From contig DLNM01000043.1 in NCBI GenBank assembly GCA_002479485.1, forward strand, positions 1 through 61,219: 61,219 nt of DNA, read 5' to 3'. Both the position numbers and the translations under genes were made by a program. The DNA is from Firmicutes bacterium UBA7510. Lineage in GTDB: Bacteria > Bacillota > Clostridia > Tissierellales > Sedimentibacteraceae. Below are positions 8,457-14,582 of this stretch, one piece after another (within the stretch, counting starts at the first letter, position 1; every line of letters starts with the position of its first letter). The notes under the pieces were generated by a model. The model was given only the letters and a program-made list of their open reading frames with translations, was not told the origin of the DNA and ran no database searches.

Positions 8457-9725
8457 CTAAAACTCACCTGCTTTCCATGTTGGTTTTTCTTCCTCTATAA
8501 TTTCTGCTCCAGCTACATATCCATCTTCAATGATAATGCTACATTCATCACCTGTACTTACTCTTGTAGCTATAGCTTGTAAACCTTCCTGTTCTAACCA
8601 TTGACCAAATTCTTTTAGTGTGTCTAGATCCATTTGCTCAAGTTTATCTAATAGTACAAATCCACAATCAGGATTAAGAGCTCTAACTATAGCCGTAGAT
8701 ACTTTCAGTTGGTCTGAGCCACTCATATTGTCCCATTTAAAGCCTTTATACGTTAAATCACCATCTTCAACGTTCAATCCTTCAAGTGGAAGTTTAGCAC
8801 CTTTTAATAGGTCAATTTTTGCTTGTCTGATGTCATTTATAGATGCTGTTAATTCATCGTACTGACGTTTATAATCTTGTGCGTCTTCTTCAGCTTTATC
8901 CTTATCAAGATTAGCTCTAACTTTTCTGTTTATGCCCTCAATATCTGTAATGTTTCTTTCAAGTTCTTCAGTTGATTCGTCCTGTAAATCTAACGCAGAT
9001 TTTCTCGCTATTTCCAAGTCTTTCTCTATAGCTCTTTGCTTGTTTAGTAACTCTTGGAGTTGTATATTAATATGGTTATAATCCTGCTCAAGTTGATGTA
9101 AATTCTGTCTTTTTCTTTGATTCTCTCCATTACGTGCAAGTATCTCTTGCTGCTGTTTTATTAAATCAGATGCTGAAACTGGTTCTTTTGGAGCTTCAGG
9201 AAAATATGTCATTTCCTTTGCAAATTTTTCTTTCTGATCTGCTATCTGACCTATAGTACGTCTTCTGTTGTATATTTCACTTTCTTGTCTTTCTAGCTCA
9301 AATAGCTTGTCTCCTACACCAATAATCTTTAATAATGTATTAGCTTTTTCTTTACTTGAGTATTCCATAAATTTAGGCAAATCAAGTGCTAATTGTTCAA
9401 CAAATTCATTTAATAATTGTTGGCCGGCTTTATTACCAGATGGATCTAAAACTTTAAGGTCAGAATTTTTACCCTTACGCTCTACTACTAATCCATTTGA
9501 AAGTACAATATGTAAATTAGGTGGTAAAATAGAGCCTTCTCTTGTAGCATCAGATGGACGATATTTATCTCCGCCAAGAGCCCATGCTATGCTGTCTAAT
9601 ATAGAAGTCTTTCCTTGATTGTTTTTTCCACCAACAACAGTTAAACCATTTTGTGTAGGTTCAATTTTAACTGCTTTAACTCTTTTGACATTTTCAATTT
9701 CTAATTTATTTATTTTTATAGACAT
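8457..9725 (-). CDS. SMC/RecF-like AAA ATPase
   Basis: 422 residues with an N-terminal ABC-type head: IENVKRVKAVKIEP then Walker A GGKNNQGKTS (32-41). A central coiled coil (about 145-290) is rich in Glu, Gln and Lys. The C-terminal half-head has the signature-like MSGSDQLKVSTAI and the Walker B strand CGFVLLDKLEQMD. This is the architecture of phage Rad50/RecF-like ATPases, which usually act with a nuclease; no separate nuclease subunit is adjacent. Two nt separate it from the Sak4 gene. Confidence 0.82.
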   Translation of the reverse strand: MSIKINKLEIENVKRVKAVKIEPTQNGLTVVGGKNNQGKTSILDSIAWALGGDKYRPSDATREGSILPPNLHIVLSNGLVVERKGKNSDLKVLDPSGNKAGQQLLNEFVEQLALDLPKFMEYSSKEKANTLLKIIGVGDKLFELERQESEIYNRRRTIGQIADQKEKFAKEMTYFPEAPKEPVSASDLIKQQQEILARNGENQRKRQNLHQLEQDYNHINIQLQELLNKQRAIEKDLEIARKSALDLQDESTEELERNITDIEGINRKVRANLDKDKAEEDAQDYKRQYDELTASINDIRQAKIDLLKGAKLPLEGLNVEDGDLTYKGFKWDNMSGSDQLKVSTAIVRALNPDCGFVLLDKLEQMDLDTLKEFGQWLEQEGLQAIATRVSTGDECSIIIEDGYVAGAEIIEEEKPTWKAGEF

Positions 9726-9783
9726 TAGTCTCTCTCCTTATATAATTAATTTTTCTTGCAATTTTTTCTATCATGTGATATTT

Positions 9784-9987
9784 TTAAATTGATTGTATTA
9801 TTAGTCGCTCGTATAGCCTGCCAGCTGAGCGGCTTTTTTTATTGTGTCTAAACTTTCTAGATGGTATTGGATATCTTATCTCAAGATTAATATTTTTATC
9901 TTCGCAATCAGGACAGATATAATGGTTCTCATCAGATTTAATACTTGCATCCCAAATGCTTTCACAAATACTACACATTCTTCTCAT
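9784..9987 (-). CDS. Small zinc-ribbon protein (67 aa)
   Basis: Two CxxC knuckles, CSIC (residues 5-8) and CPDC (25-28), are spaced as in a zinc ribbon; the C-terminal half is basic (SRKFRHNKKSRSAGR). Small zinc ribbons of this kind are common in phage early operons and may bind nucleic acid or protein partners. The upstream 35-aa gene overlaps its start, suggesting coupling. Confidence 0.7.
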   Translation of the reverse strand: MRRMCSICESIWDASIKSDENHYICPDCEDKNINLEIRYPIPSRKFRHNKKSRSAGRLYERLIIQSI

Positions 9988-10078
9988 TTTCTTTAGCCTC
10001 CAATTCTTTTATTTTTTCCGCTAAAATTGTTTTAAAATCTTTAACTTTGCATTTGAATGGATATACTACGCGTTTCAT
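9971..10078 (-). CDS. Very small prophage protein (35 aa)
   Basis: A 35-residue ORF beginning MKRVVYPFKCKVKDFK behind an almost perfect ribosome binding site (AAAAGGAGGTGACAT). The second half is a Lys/Glu helix. It overlaps the zinc-ribbon gene by 17 nt in a different frame and follows the HNH gene by 3 nt. The binding site is the best evidence that it is translated. Function unknown. Confidence 0.6.
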   Translation of the reverse strand: MKRVVYPFKCKVKDFKTILAEKIKELEAKENEKNV

Positions 10079-10081
10079 ATG

Positions 10082-10675
10082 TCACCTCCTTTTGCTTTTT
10101 TCTGAAATTTTATTTTTGATATCTACTATTACTAGTGCTGATCTAGTTAAGTCAGCATCTTTTTGAATTAGATTATATTGATTTAATCTAGCCATTTGGG
10201 CATTTGTTACTAATATCAAGTTGTTAATATCGAAATTACATTTATTACCATCACCAAATATTATTTTATGCCCTTTAGGTACTGGTCCGTTATACTCTTC
10301 CCAGATTAAAATGTGTTTACCTCTCCAGTTGTGTTGATTCTTTCCTTCTTGAATTTTAATTTGTATGTATCCATCTTTAGTTATCCTTTCGCTACCTATA
10401 GGAACCCAATTGGGTGGCTTTTGTCCCTTCTTAAAAGATGTTTTATTTGCTCCTGTTAAACCTTTAGTTCCTTTATTTAGTGGAACATTGCCGGGTTTTA
10501 TTCTGCAGTCTCTACCATTTTTTAAGCCTAATCTTTTAATAGTAGCGCCAATTGTTGTTTCTTTTAAATCTGTTCCAAAATTAGCATTAAACATTTCAGT
10601 TAATTCTAAATAACTTCGCCCAATCACATTATCAGTTAAAAATCGCTTTTCCTCATTGGTATATTTATGTTGCAT
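10082..10675 (-). CDS. HNH homing-type endonuclease
   Basis: 197 residues. The central motif runs from GYIQIKI through HILIWEEYNGPVPKGHKIIF to GDGNKCNFDINNLILV, the HNH_3 arrangement typical of free-standing phage homing endonucleases. The first 60 residues form a helix-turn-helix-like N-terminal domain that may set target specificity. It abuts the 78-aa gene without a gap. Such genes are mobile selfish elements and their neighbours are often the natural target. Confidence 0.87.
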   Translation of the reverse strand: MQHKYTNEEKRFLTDNVIGRSYLELTEMFNANFGTDLKETTIGATIKRLGLKNGRDCRIKPGNVPLNKGTKGLTGANKTSFKKGQKPPNWVPIGSERITKDGYIQIKIQEGKNQHNWRGKHILIWEEYNGPVPKGHKIIFGDGNKCNFDINNLILVTNAQMARLNQYNLIQKDADLTRSALVIVDIKNKISEKSKRR

Positions 10676-10912
10676 TTAACCCTCCAACATTTTTGGCATT
10701 TCTGCATCTGCATTTAATTTATCACTATTGTTAAATATTTTTTGAGCTTCTAGAACTAATGAGGCGTTATCTATAACTTGTTTTGCAACTATTGTAATGG
10801 TTTTAGCTCTTTCTATTTCTTCAACTAGTTGCTCCCCTTTGATGTCTTCATCCCCAAGACGTTCTAACTGTGCAAATAAATGATTATTTAAATCTCCTAA
10901 AGTATTTTTCAA
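10676..10912 (-). CDS. Conserved small phage protein (78 aa)
   Basis: An all-helical protein starting MKNTLGDLNNHLFAQLERLGDED, a pattern I recognise from small proteins of unknown function in Firmicutes prophages that accompany HNH endonucleases and replication genes. A regulatory or nucleic-acid-binding accessory role is possible. It directly precedes the HNH gene. Confidence 0.65.
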   Translation of the reverse strand: MKNTLGDLNNHLFAQLERLGDEDIKGEQLVEEIERAKTITIVAKQVIDNASLVLEAQKIFNNSDKLNADAEMPKMLEG

Positions 10913-10930
10913 TTTAATTTTTACCTCCCT

Positions 10931-11092
10931 TCATTTAATATAGGATAATTCATCTTCTAAACGAGAATTCAAATCATTTAAACCGCTACTGTGTGAAATC
11001 ACATAGCTTATCAGGCCATCTTTACATCCGACATCAATTAATTTTTTAATACTATTTTGCAGTCTTTTTAGCCCTTGATTTTTCTCATTCAA
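10931..11092 (-). CDS. Small helical prophage protein with TTG start (53 aa)
   Basis: Begins at TTG (11090-11092), with GAAGGTG at a normal distance upstream, and ends ELSYIK. An in-frame GTG four codons earlier is the alternative start. It overlaps the end of the Spo0A-like gene by 8 nt. The protein is helical with a single Cys (DVGCKDGL). Coding is supported by the dense packing of this operon; function unknown. Confidence 0.45.
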   Translation of the reverse strand: MNEKNQGLKRLQNSIKKLIDVGCKDGLISYVISHSSGLNDLNSRLEDELSYIK

Positions 11093-11354
11093 TTCTCTGT
11101 TCACCTTCTTTTGACCACAGAATTTTATGTGAAGCTATAAAATTGCCATTTGTCATACCTATATCTATTTTAGATATCGCATGACGGATTGCCCTCTCTA
11201 CTCTGCTTGGAGTATCATTATTACACTTTACTATTTGTTCATATAACTTAGTTATCTGCATACCAGGTTCGTATACTTGAATTGCTTGATTAAGATACTC
11301 AAATCCTTTTATATCTGCCGGCATTTTTAGATTTAATAACTCTAACTTGTACAT
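11085..11354 (-). CDS. Stand-alone Spo0A C-terminal DNA-binding domain protein
   Basis: 89 residues that align by eye with the effector domain of Spo0A: MPADIKGFEYLNQAIQV matches the start of that domain, ITKLYEQIVKCNN its middle, and SRVERAIRHAI is identical to the recognition-helix segment of Bacillus and Clostridium Spo0A. No phosphoacceptor receiver domain is present, so activity should not depend on phosphorylation. A phage protein like this could bind 0A boxes, in the phage or in the host, and tie the phage to sporulation. AGGAGGATAGAAA precedes the ATG. Confidence 0.82.
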   Translation of the reverse strand: MYKLELLNLKMPADIKGFEYLNQAIQVYEPGMQITKLYEQIVKCNNDTPSRVERAIRHAISKIDIGMTNGNFIASHKILWSKEGEQRIE

Positions 11355-11365
11355 TTTCTATCCTC

Positions 11366-11479
11366 CTACTTCTTATATTTTTTATTAGCAATTGCTATTG
11401 CTGTCCCACATATGCATAGTGTTACGCCTAATACTAATATTCCTGTTATCTTAATAATCTCTACGTCTACAGATGTCAC
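11366..11479 (-). CDS. Single-pass membrane micropeptide (37 aa)
   Basis: GTG start at 11477-11479 after AAGGAGGGTAAGC. Residues about 10-31 are a clear hydrophobic helix (ITGILVLGVTLCICGTAIAI) and the tail is Lys-rich (NKKYKK), giving an N-out, C-in orientation. It ends inside the ribosome binding site of the Spo0A-like gene. Function unknown. Confidence 0.55.
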   Translation of the reverse strand: MTSVDVEIIKITGILVLGVTLCICGTAIAIANKKYKK

Positions 11480-11502
11480 TGCTTACCCTCCTTAAATTTA
11501 GT

Positions 11503-11531
11503 TTGTCCTACTTCCAGTTATTTGGTATAAT
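11503..11531 (+). promoter_or_regulatory. SigA-type promoter for the rightward membrane protein gene
   Basis: TTGTCC and TATAAT separated by 17 nt, about 25 nt upstream of the TTG start. It gives this gene its own promoter facing against the surrounding leftward operon. Confidence 0.6.
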
Positions 11532-11555
11532 TTAACTTGGAAGGTGGTGAATATA

Positions 11556-12359
11556 TTGTCATATAAAAATTTTAACCCTTATGCTAATCTAAAGTTCAAT
11601 TATATGGTTGCATCTGACATTCAAAATACATATCAATCTTTAAATGGTTCATTCAATAAAGTTGCAATGGTTAATGAACGCCTAAAATATATAACTAATT
11701 TATTTACTAAAAATACGGTTTTCCCATCTGTAGATGCAACATTACATTTGCAATCGCTCTTAGATGCATATAAAAAACTTTATTTGTTTAAAAGCCCAAT
11801 TATTGAAGCTATACAACAGCAACAACAATTCATAGAGCAAATTACTAATTCATTTCAACTAAACTATAAAGATATCCTGCCAATTAATATACTCGGTGAA
11901 TTAAATCGAATTAGTACGAATTATTCTGACTTAATTTCGTCTATAGAATGGCCAGAAGAATTAGAAGAAATAAATGATACTAACAAAGATATTGCAACTA
12001 CTATTAATGATAAAACTAAACCTATAACTATTAGCGATGCTTTAAACATCATATTTTTTATTATTACAACGATTTTTACATTATATACAATTGCATCTAG
12101 TAATAAATCCGAGGCCGAAACTGCTGAGTTTAGAAATGAAGTTTTAAACATTTTAAATAATCAAACTCAAGTTCTCCAACAGCATAACGATCTTATTCTG
12201 CAACAAAATGAAATTATTTTGAAGAACAGTGAAACTATCATTCAAAATAGTATTTTGTTCGAGCAAAAAGCAGATTTGATTATTGAAGACATCAATAAGC
12301 TCATGGACAATCTTGATAGTCTTAATTTGCCTATTAATAATGAAAATATTGAACACTAA
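11556..12359 (+). CDS. Prophage membrane protein with coiled coil, candidate lysogenic conversion gene
   Basis: 267 residues from the TTG at 11556, preceded by GGAAGGTGG; GTG codons at 11544 and 11547 are alternatives. Residues about 1-165 are helical and soluble-looking with a Gln run (IQQQQQFIEQI). One transmembrane segment follows (ISDALNIIFFIITTIFTLYTI), then about 70 residues of coiled coil with regular leucine/isoleucine spacing. It is transcribed opposite to its neighbours from its own promoter, the usual mark of a moron gene. Superinfection exclusion or host modification is possible but unproven. Confidence 0.7.
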   Translation: MSYKNFNPYANLKFNYMVASDIQNTYQSLNGSFNKVAMVNERLKYITNLFTKNTVFPSVDATLHLQSLLDAYKKLYLFKSPIIEAIQQQQQFIEQITNSFQLNYKDILPINILGELNRISTNYSDLISSIEWPEELEEINDTNKDIATTINDKTKPITISDALNIIFFIITTIFTLYTIASSNKSEAETAEFRNEVLNILNNQTQVLQQHNDLILQQNEIILKNSETIIQNSILFEQKADLIIEDINKLMDNLDSLNLPINNENIEH

Positions 12360-12402
12360 TAAGAAGATGATGAAAACTCGTATATGTATTATTTTTTTAT
12401 TT

Positions 12403-12429
12403 AGCTCTTGAACTTCCACTTCAAGGGCT
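12403..12429 (+). terminator. Weak hairpin terminator after the membrane protein gene
   Basis: AGCTCTTGAA (12403-12412) pairs with TTCAAGGGCT (12420-12429) across a 7-nt loop with one G-U pair. The following ATTATTTTC is only moderately U-rich, so termination may be partial. Confidence 0.4.
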
Positions 12430-12438
12430 ATTATTTTC

Positions 12439-12678
12439 TCATTCACTCTCTTTCTCCTTTCTATCTGTTATTTCTTCTAACAATTTTGGATTAAATGGAT
12501 CTGTTAAATCGTACCCTTCATACTTTTTTAGGAATTGTAATAATGCGATTCTGCGACATTTTAAACTTCCTAACTTTAGAAATGGAAGTAAACCTGCTTT
12601 CCTAAGTCTATGTACATAATCTACATTGCTCTTTATTAATTTTGATACTTCATCTACTGTGTATAAAACATCTTCCAT
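12439..12678 (-). CDS. Excisionase-like helix-turn-helix protein
   Basis: 79 residues from the ATG at 12676-12678, chosen because AAGGAGGTGTTTAAT precedes it. The sequence LYTVDEVSKLIKSNVDYVHRLRKAGLLPFLKLGSLKC is a MerR/Xis-type winged helix (helix_turn_17). Proteins like this bend DNA for excision or act as early regulators. It is the first gene of the leftward run after the switch region, where an Xis or early regulator is expected. Confidence 0.72.
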   Translation of the reverse strand: MEDVLYTVDEVSKLIKSNVDYVHRLRKAGLLPFLKLGSLKCRRIALLQFLKKYEGYDLTDPFNPKLLEEITDRKEKESE

Positions 12679-12696
12679 ATTAAACACCTCCTTATA

Positions 12697-12725
12697 TTTA
12701 CATATTTTTCTATTCGTGTTACAAT
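12697..12725 (+). promoter_or_regulatory. SigA-type promoter for the 105-aa gene
   Basis: TTTACA and TACAAT with a 17-nt spacer, about 50 nt before the ATG at 12775. Confidence 0.6.
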
Positions 12726-12774
12726 CACCTTATCAGAACCGCCATTCTGAAATAATTTGAAAGGAACACATAAT

Positions 12775-13092
12775 ATGGTTGATTTATCTAAAGACGCCGA
12801 TAAACTATTATGCTGCACTTATAAAATGTACTTAGAACGTAGAAAAAATGGTAGTTCTAAGGATGTTGCCAAAAATTTTAATGAAACTTTCAATAAAGAT
12901 GATAAAATTCTTTCTTCTTGGCAAGATGATGATGTATTAGATACACTTCATGAGCTATACAAAGCTGAATTAATTCGTTTAGACCTAACAGGTAATTTTT
13001 CCTTAAAACCTGCAGCAATAATTTACATGGAAAATCGTTTTAAAAATGGTCTTAATGAAATTACAGATTTTATATCTAAATTTATTCCTTAG
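12775..13092 (+). CDS. Prophage protein of unknown function, possible winged helix (105 aa)
   Basis: Start at ATG 12775 with GAAAGGAA upstream. An N-terminal helix carries a CC pair (LLCCTYKMYLERRKNG); the middle (VLDTLHELYKAELIRLDLTGNFSLKPAAIIYME) reads like a winged-helix turn with a beta wing; the end is a helix. It is carried rightward on its own promoter inside the lysogeny region, so it may be expressed in the lysogen. Function unknown. Confidence 0.65.
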   Translation: MVDLSKDADKLLCCTYKMYLERRKNGSSKDVAKNFNETFNKDDKILSSWQDDDVLDTLHELYKAELIRLDLTGNFSLKPAAIIYMENRFKNGLNEITDFISKFIP

Positions 13093-13095
13093 CCT

Positions 13096-13123
13096 ATAGG
13101 TCATATCTTTTGGTGTGACCTAT
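13096..13123 (+). terminator. Hairpin after the 105-aa gene
   Basis: ATAGGTCA and TGACCTAT form an 8-bp stem around a loop of about 11 nt just after the stop codon. The run after it is not strongly U-rich, so this is a weak call. Confidence 0.4.
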
Positions 13124-13268
13124 TACACTTTCAAAACCTTTAAATACGCCTGTATTTTTAAAATAGCAAAGGTTATAGAAAAAGTTATAAGAATTGCTGT
13201 CCCAATAATGTATAATATTTTCTTGATTCTTTTCTCACTTCCTTTCTTAGGGTTTACATTTCGTGTAC

Positions 13269-13469
13269 TTAATGAGCAAAAAAAATTGATTCAACAGATA
13301 CATTATAATAATTAGCTATTTTTATTTTGATTTCATCCCTAGGTATTCTTTCACCATTTTCATACATAGCGATAGCAGATAAACTAACACCTATTGCAAT
13401 AGCGACATCTTCACGCGTTTTGTTTCCTCTTAAATTAATCAATTTTTGAGATATTTCTTTTGTATTCAT
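13269..13469 (-). CDS. Cro-like XRE-family repressor
   Basis: 66 residues, a single helix-turn-helix domain (TREDVAIAIGVSLSAIAMYENGERIPRDE) and little else, as in Cro. It is transcribed leftwards from a promoter whose spacer holds an operator copy, and faces a rightward CI-like gene. This is the early-lytic side of the switch. Confidence 0.82.
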   Translation of the reverse strand: MNTKEISQKLINLRGNKTREDVAIAIGVSLSAIAMYENGERIPRDEIKIKIANYYNVSVESIFFAH

Positions 13470-13495
13470 CGTTCACCTTCTCTCTTATTGTTTTG

Positions 13496-13510
13496 TACAC
13501 ATATCGTGTA
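13496..13510. promoter_or_regulatory. Candidate third operator of the switch
   Basis: TACAC-N5-GTGTA, a palindrome between the Cro-like start and its promoter. It keeps the ACAC/GTGT half-site core and 5-nt spacing seen in the better operator at 13577. Possible autoregulatory site. Confidence 0.4.
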
Positions 13511-13518
13511 TATTTCTA

Positions 13519-13547
13519 AATATATCACAGTTTGTAAAACGTGTCAA
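13519..13547 (-). promoter_or_regulatory. Leftward promoter of the prophage early operon
   Basis: On the minus strand TTGACA (13542-13547) and TATATT (13519-13524) are 17 nt apart, near-consensus SigA. It drives the Cro-like gene and probably the leftward early genes. Confidence 0.7.
13523..13539. promoter_or_regulatory. Imperfect operator within the leftward promoter
   Basis: TATCACAGTTTGTAAAA matches the perfect palindrome at 13577-13593 (read on the other strand) except near its end, and lies in the -10/spacer of the leftward promoter. Repressor binding here would block the lytic genes. Confidence 0.6.
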
Positions 13548-13550
13548 CAC

Positions 13551-13577
13551 ATTTTGTAAAGTTTTTCTTTACAAAAT
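13551..13577. repeat. Perfect 11-bp inverted repeat in the switch
   Basis: ATTTTGTAAAG and CTTTACAAAAT flank a 5-nt T loop, midway between the two divergent promoters. It overlaps the -35 of the rightward promoter and could be another repressor site or a transcript hairpin. Confidence 0.55.
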
Positions 13578-13597
13578 ATCACGAACTGTGATACAAT
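13568..13597 (+). promoter_or_regulatory. Rightward promoter of the CI-like repressor gene
   Basis: TTTACA (13568-13573) and TACAAT (13592-13597) are 18 nt apart. The operator palindrome lies in the spacer, so the repressor can control itself. Confidence 0.65.
13577..13593. promoter_or_regulatory. Main repressor operator
   Basis: TATCACGAACTGTGATA: two 6-bp half sites TATCAC/GTGATA around 5 nt, perfect two-fold symmetry, inside the rightward promoter. Confidence 0.7.
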
Positions 13598-13633
13598 ACA
13601 TCTATAAATATGAATTATATGGAAGGTAATATT

Positions 13634-13942
13634 ATGTCAAATTTTTCTATTATATTAAAAAAGTTAAGATTACAGGATAATTTAACGCAAGCAGAATTGT
13701 CCGAAAAGTTAAACATATCCAAAAGTTCAATAAGTATGTATGAAAATGGCGCTAGGGAGCCGGATTTTGAAACATTAGAACTAATTGCTGATTTCTTTAA
13801 TGTTGACATGAATTATTTATTAGGACACCCAACTACCATAGCAGCACATAATGAAAATGAAGATTATACTGATGAAGAGCTTGAAGAAATTGAAAACTTT
13901 AAAAAATATGTACTAAGTAAAAGAGATAAAAAAGACAACTAA
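13634..13942 (+). CDS. CI-like XRE-family repressor
   Basis: 102 residues from ATG 13634 (GGAAGGTAATATT in front; an in-frame ATG upstream lacks a site). The helix-turn-helix is LTQAELSEKLNISKSSISMYENGAREP; residues about 63-70 (MNYLLGHP) end the DNA-binding domain and an acidic helix follows (NEDYTDEELEEIENFKKYVL). It lacks a LexA-type protease domain; inactivation probably depends on the adjacent ImmA-like protein. Confidence 0.85.
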   Translation: MSNFSIILKKLRLQDNLTQAELSEKLNISKSSISMYENGAREPDFETLELIADFFNVDMNYLLGHPTTIAAHNENEDYTDEELEEIENFKKYVLSKRDKKDN

Positions 13943-13967
13943 TATTTTAATATTTCTAGGGGGAAAT

Positions 13968-14432
13968 ATGACATACGATAAACTACTGCAACTAGCAGAT
14001 GATGAAAATATCGAAGTAATTGAAATGTCTTTTAGTGGTGGAATAAAAGGTTTGTACTGTGACAATACAATAGCAATAAGTTCTAACATTGAGACTACAA
14101 ATGAAAAGAAGTGTATTTTAGCAGAGGAACTTGGACATCATTACACTAGCACAGGTAATATATTAAATCAAAAGAACATTAATAATAAAAGACAAGAATT
14201 AAGAGCTAGAAGATGGGGTTACGACAAGCTGATATCTCTAAGAAAACTTGTAATGGCCTTTAATTCTGGGTGTACTGATAGATATGAATTAGCAGAATAC
14301 TTAGACATAACAGAACAATATTTAGGCGAAGTATTAAAATATTATGAAAGTAAATATGGACTTTATGCAGAGATAGGAGATTATTGTATATATTTTAATC
14401 CTCTTACTGTTGCTAAATTTAATTACAAATAA
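13968..14432 (+). CDS. ImmA/IrrE-type metallopeptidase-like protein, variant active site
   Basis: 154 residues, usual length for phage ImmA proteins, with CTAGGGGGAAAT before the ATG. The core is CILAEELGHHYTSTGNIL: where the classical family has HExxH, this has E-E-L-G-H, so the first zinc-binding His is Glu. I recall the AEELGH form from other clostridial phage proteins. In ICEBs1-like systems ImmA cleaves the ImmR repressor to induce the element. Located 25 nt downstream of the repressor gene, fitting an immR-immA pair. Whether it keeps proteolytic activity is uncertain. Confidence 0.82.
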   Translation: MTYDKLLQLADDENIEVIEMSFSGGIKGLYCDNTIAISSNIETTNEKKCILAEELGHHYTSTGNILNQKNINNKRQELRARRWGYDKLISLRKLVMAFNSGCTDRYELAEYLDITEQYLGEVLKYYESKYGLYAEIGDYCIYFNPLTVAKFNYK

Positions 14433-14554
14433 AAAAATAACGCCCAGTACTACCAATACTGAGCGATATTATATACATACTTGCACAAGGCATATATGCA
14501 CATCTCATTAAAATTATAGCATTTTAGCCTTATAGCACGCAAGTGTTATTTTTT
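14432..14554. repeat. Nested inverted repeats between immA-like and integrase genes
   Basis: The outer arms AAAAAATAAC (14432-14441) and GTTATTTTTT (14545-14554) are perfect complements. Inside lie a hairpin CGCCCAGTA/TACTGAGCG (14441-14465) and a stem ACTTGC...AAGGC against GCCTT...GCAAGT (14479-14544). Together they form a branched fold ending in a U-run, so it may simply be the terminator of the repressor operon, or a structured RNA or recombination site next to int. Confidence 0.5.
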
Positions 14555-14582
14555 ATACCCAAAAATAGAAAGGATTGATAAG

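Noticed and set aside
12153..12446. 97-aa leftward ORF with a coiled coil and membrane-like segment, overlapping the end of the excisionase-like gene
   Set aside because: Two thirds of it are antisense to the better supported 267-aa gene, whose regular codon pattern explains its composition. Its start has no clear binding site.
13115..13315. 66-aa rightward ORF, and a leftward frame encoding a hydrophobic helix over the same bases
   Set aside because: The rightward ORF lacks a binding site. The leftward frame (ILYIIGTAILITFSITFAIL) has a GGAAG site upstream but no ATG, GTG or TTG in frame.
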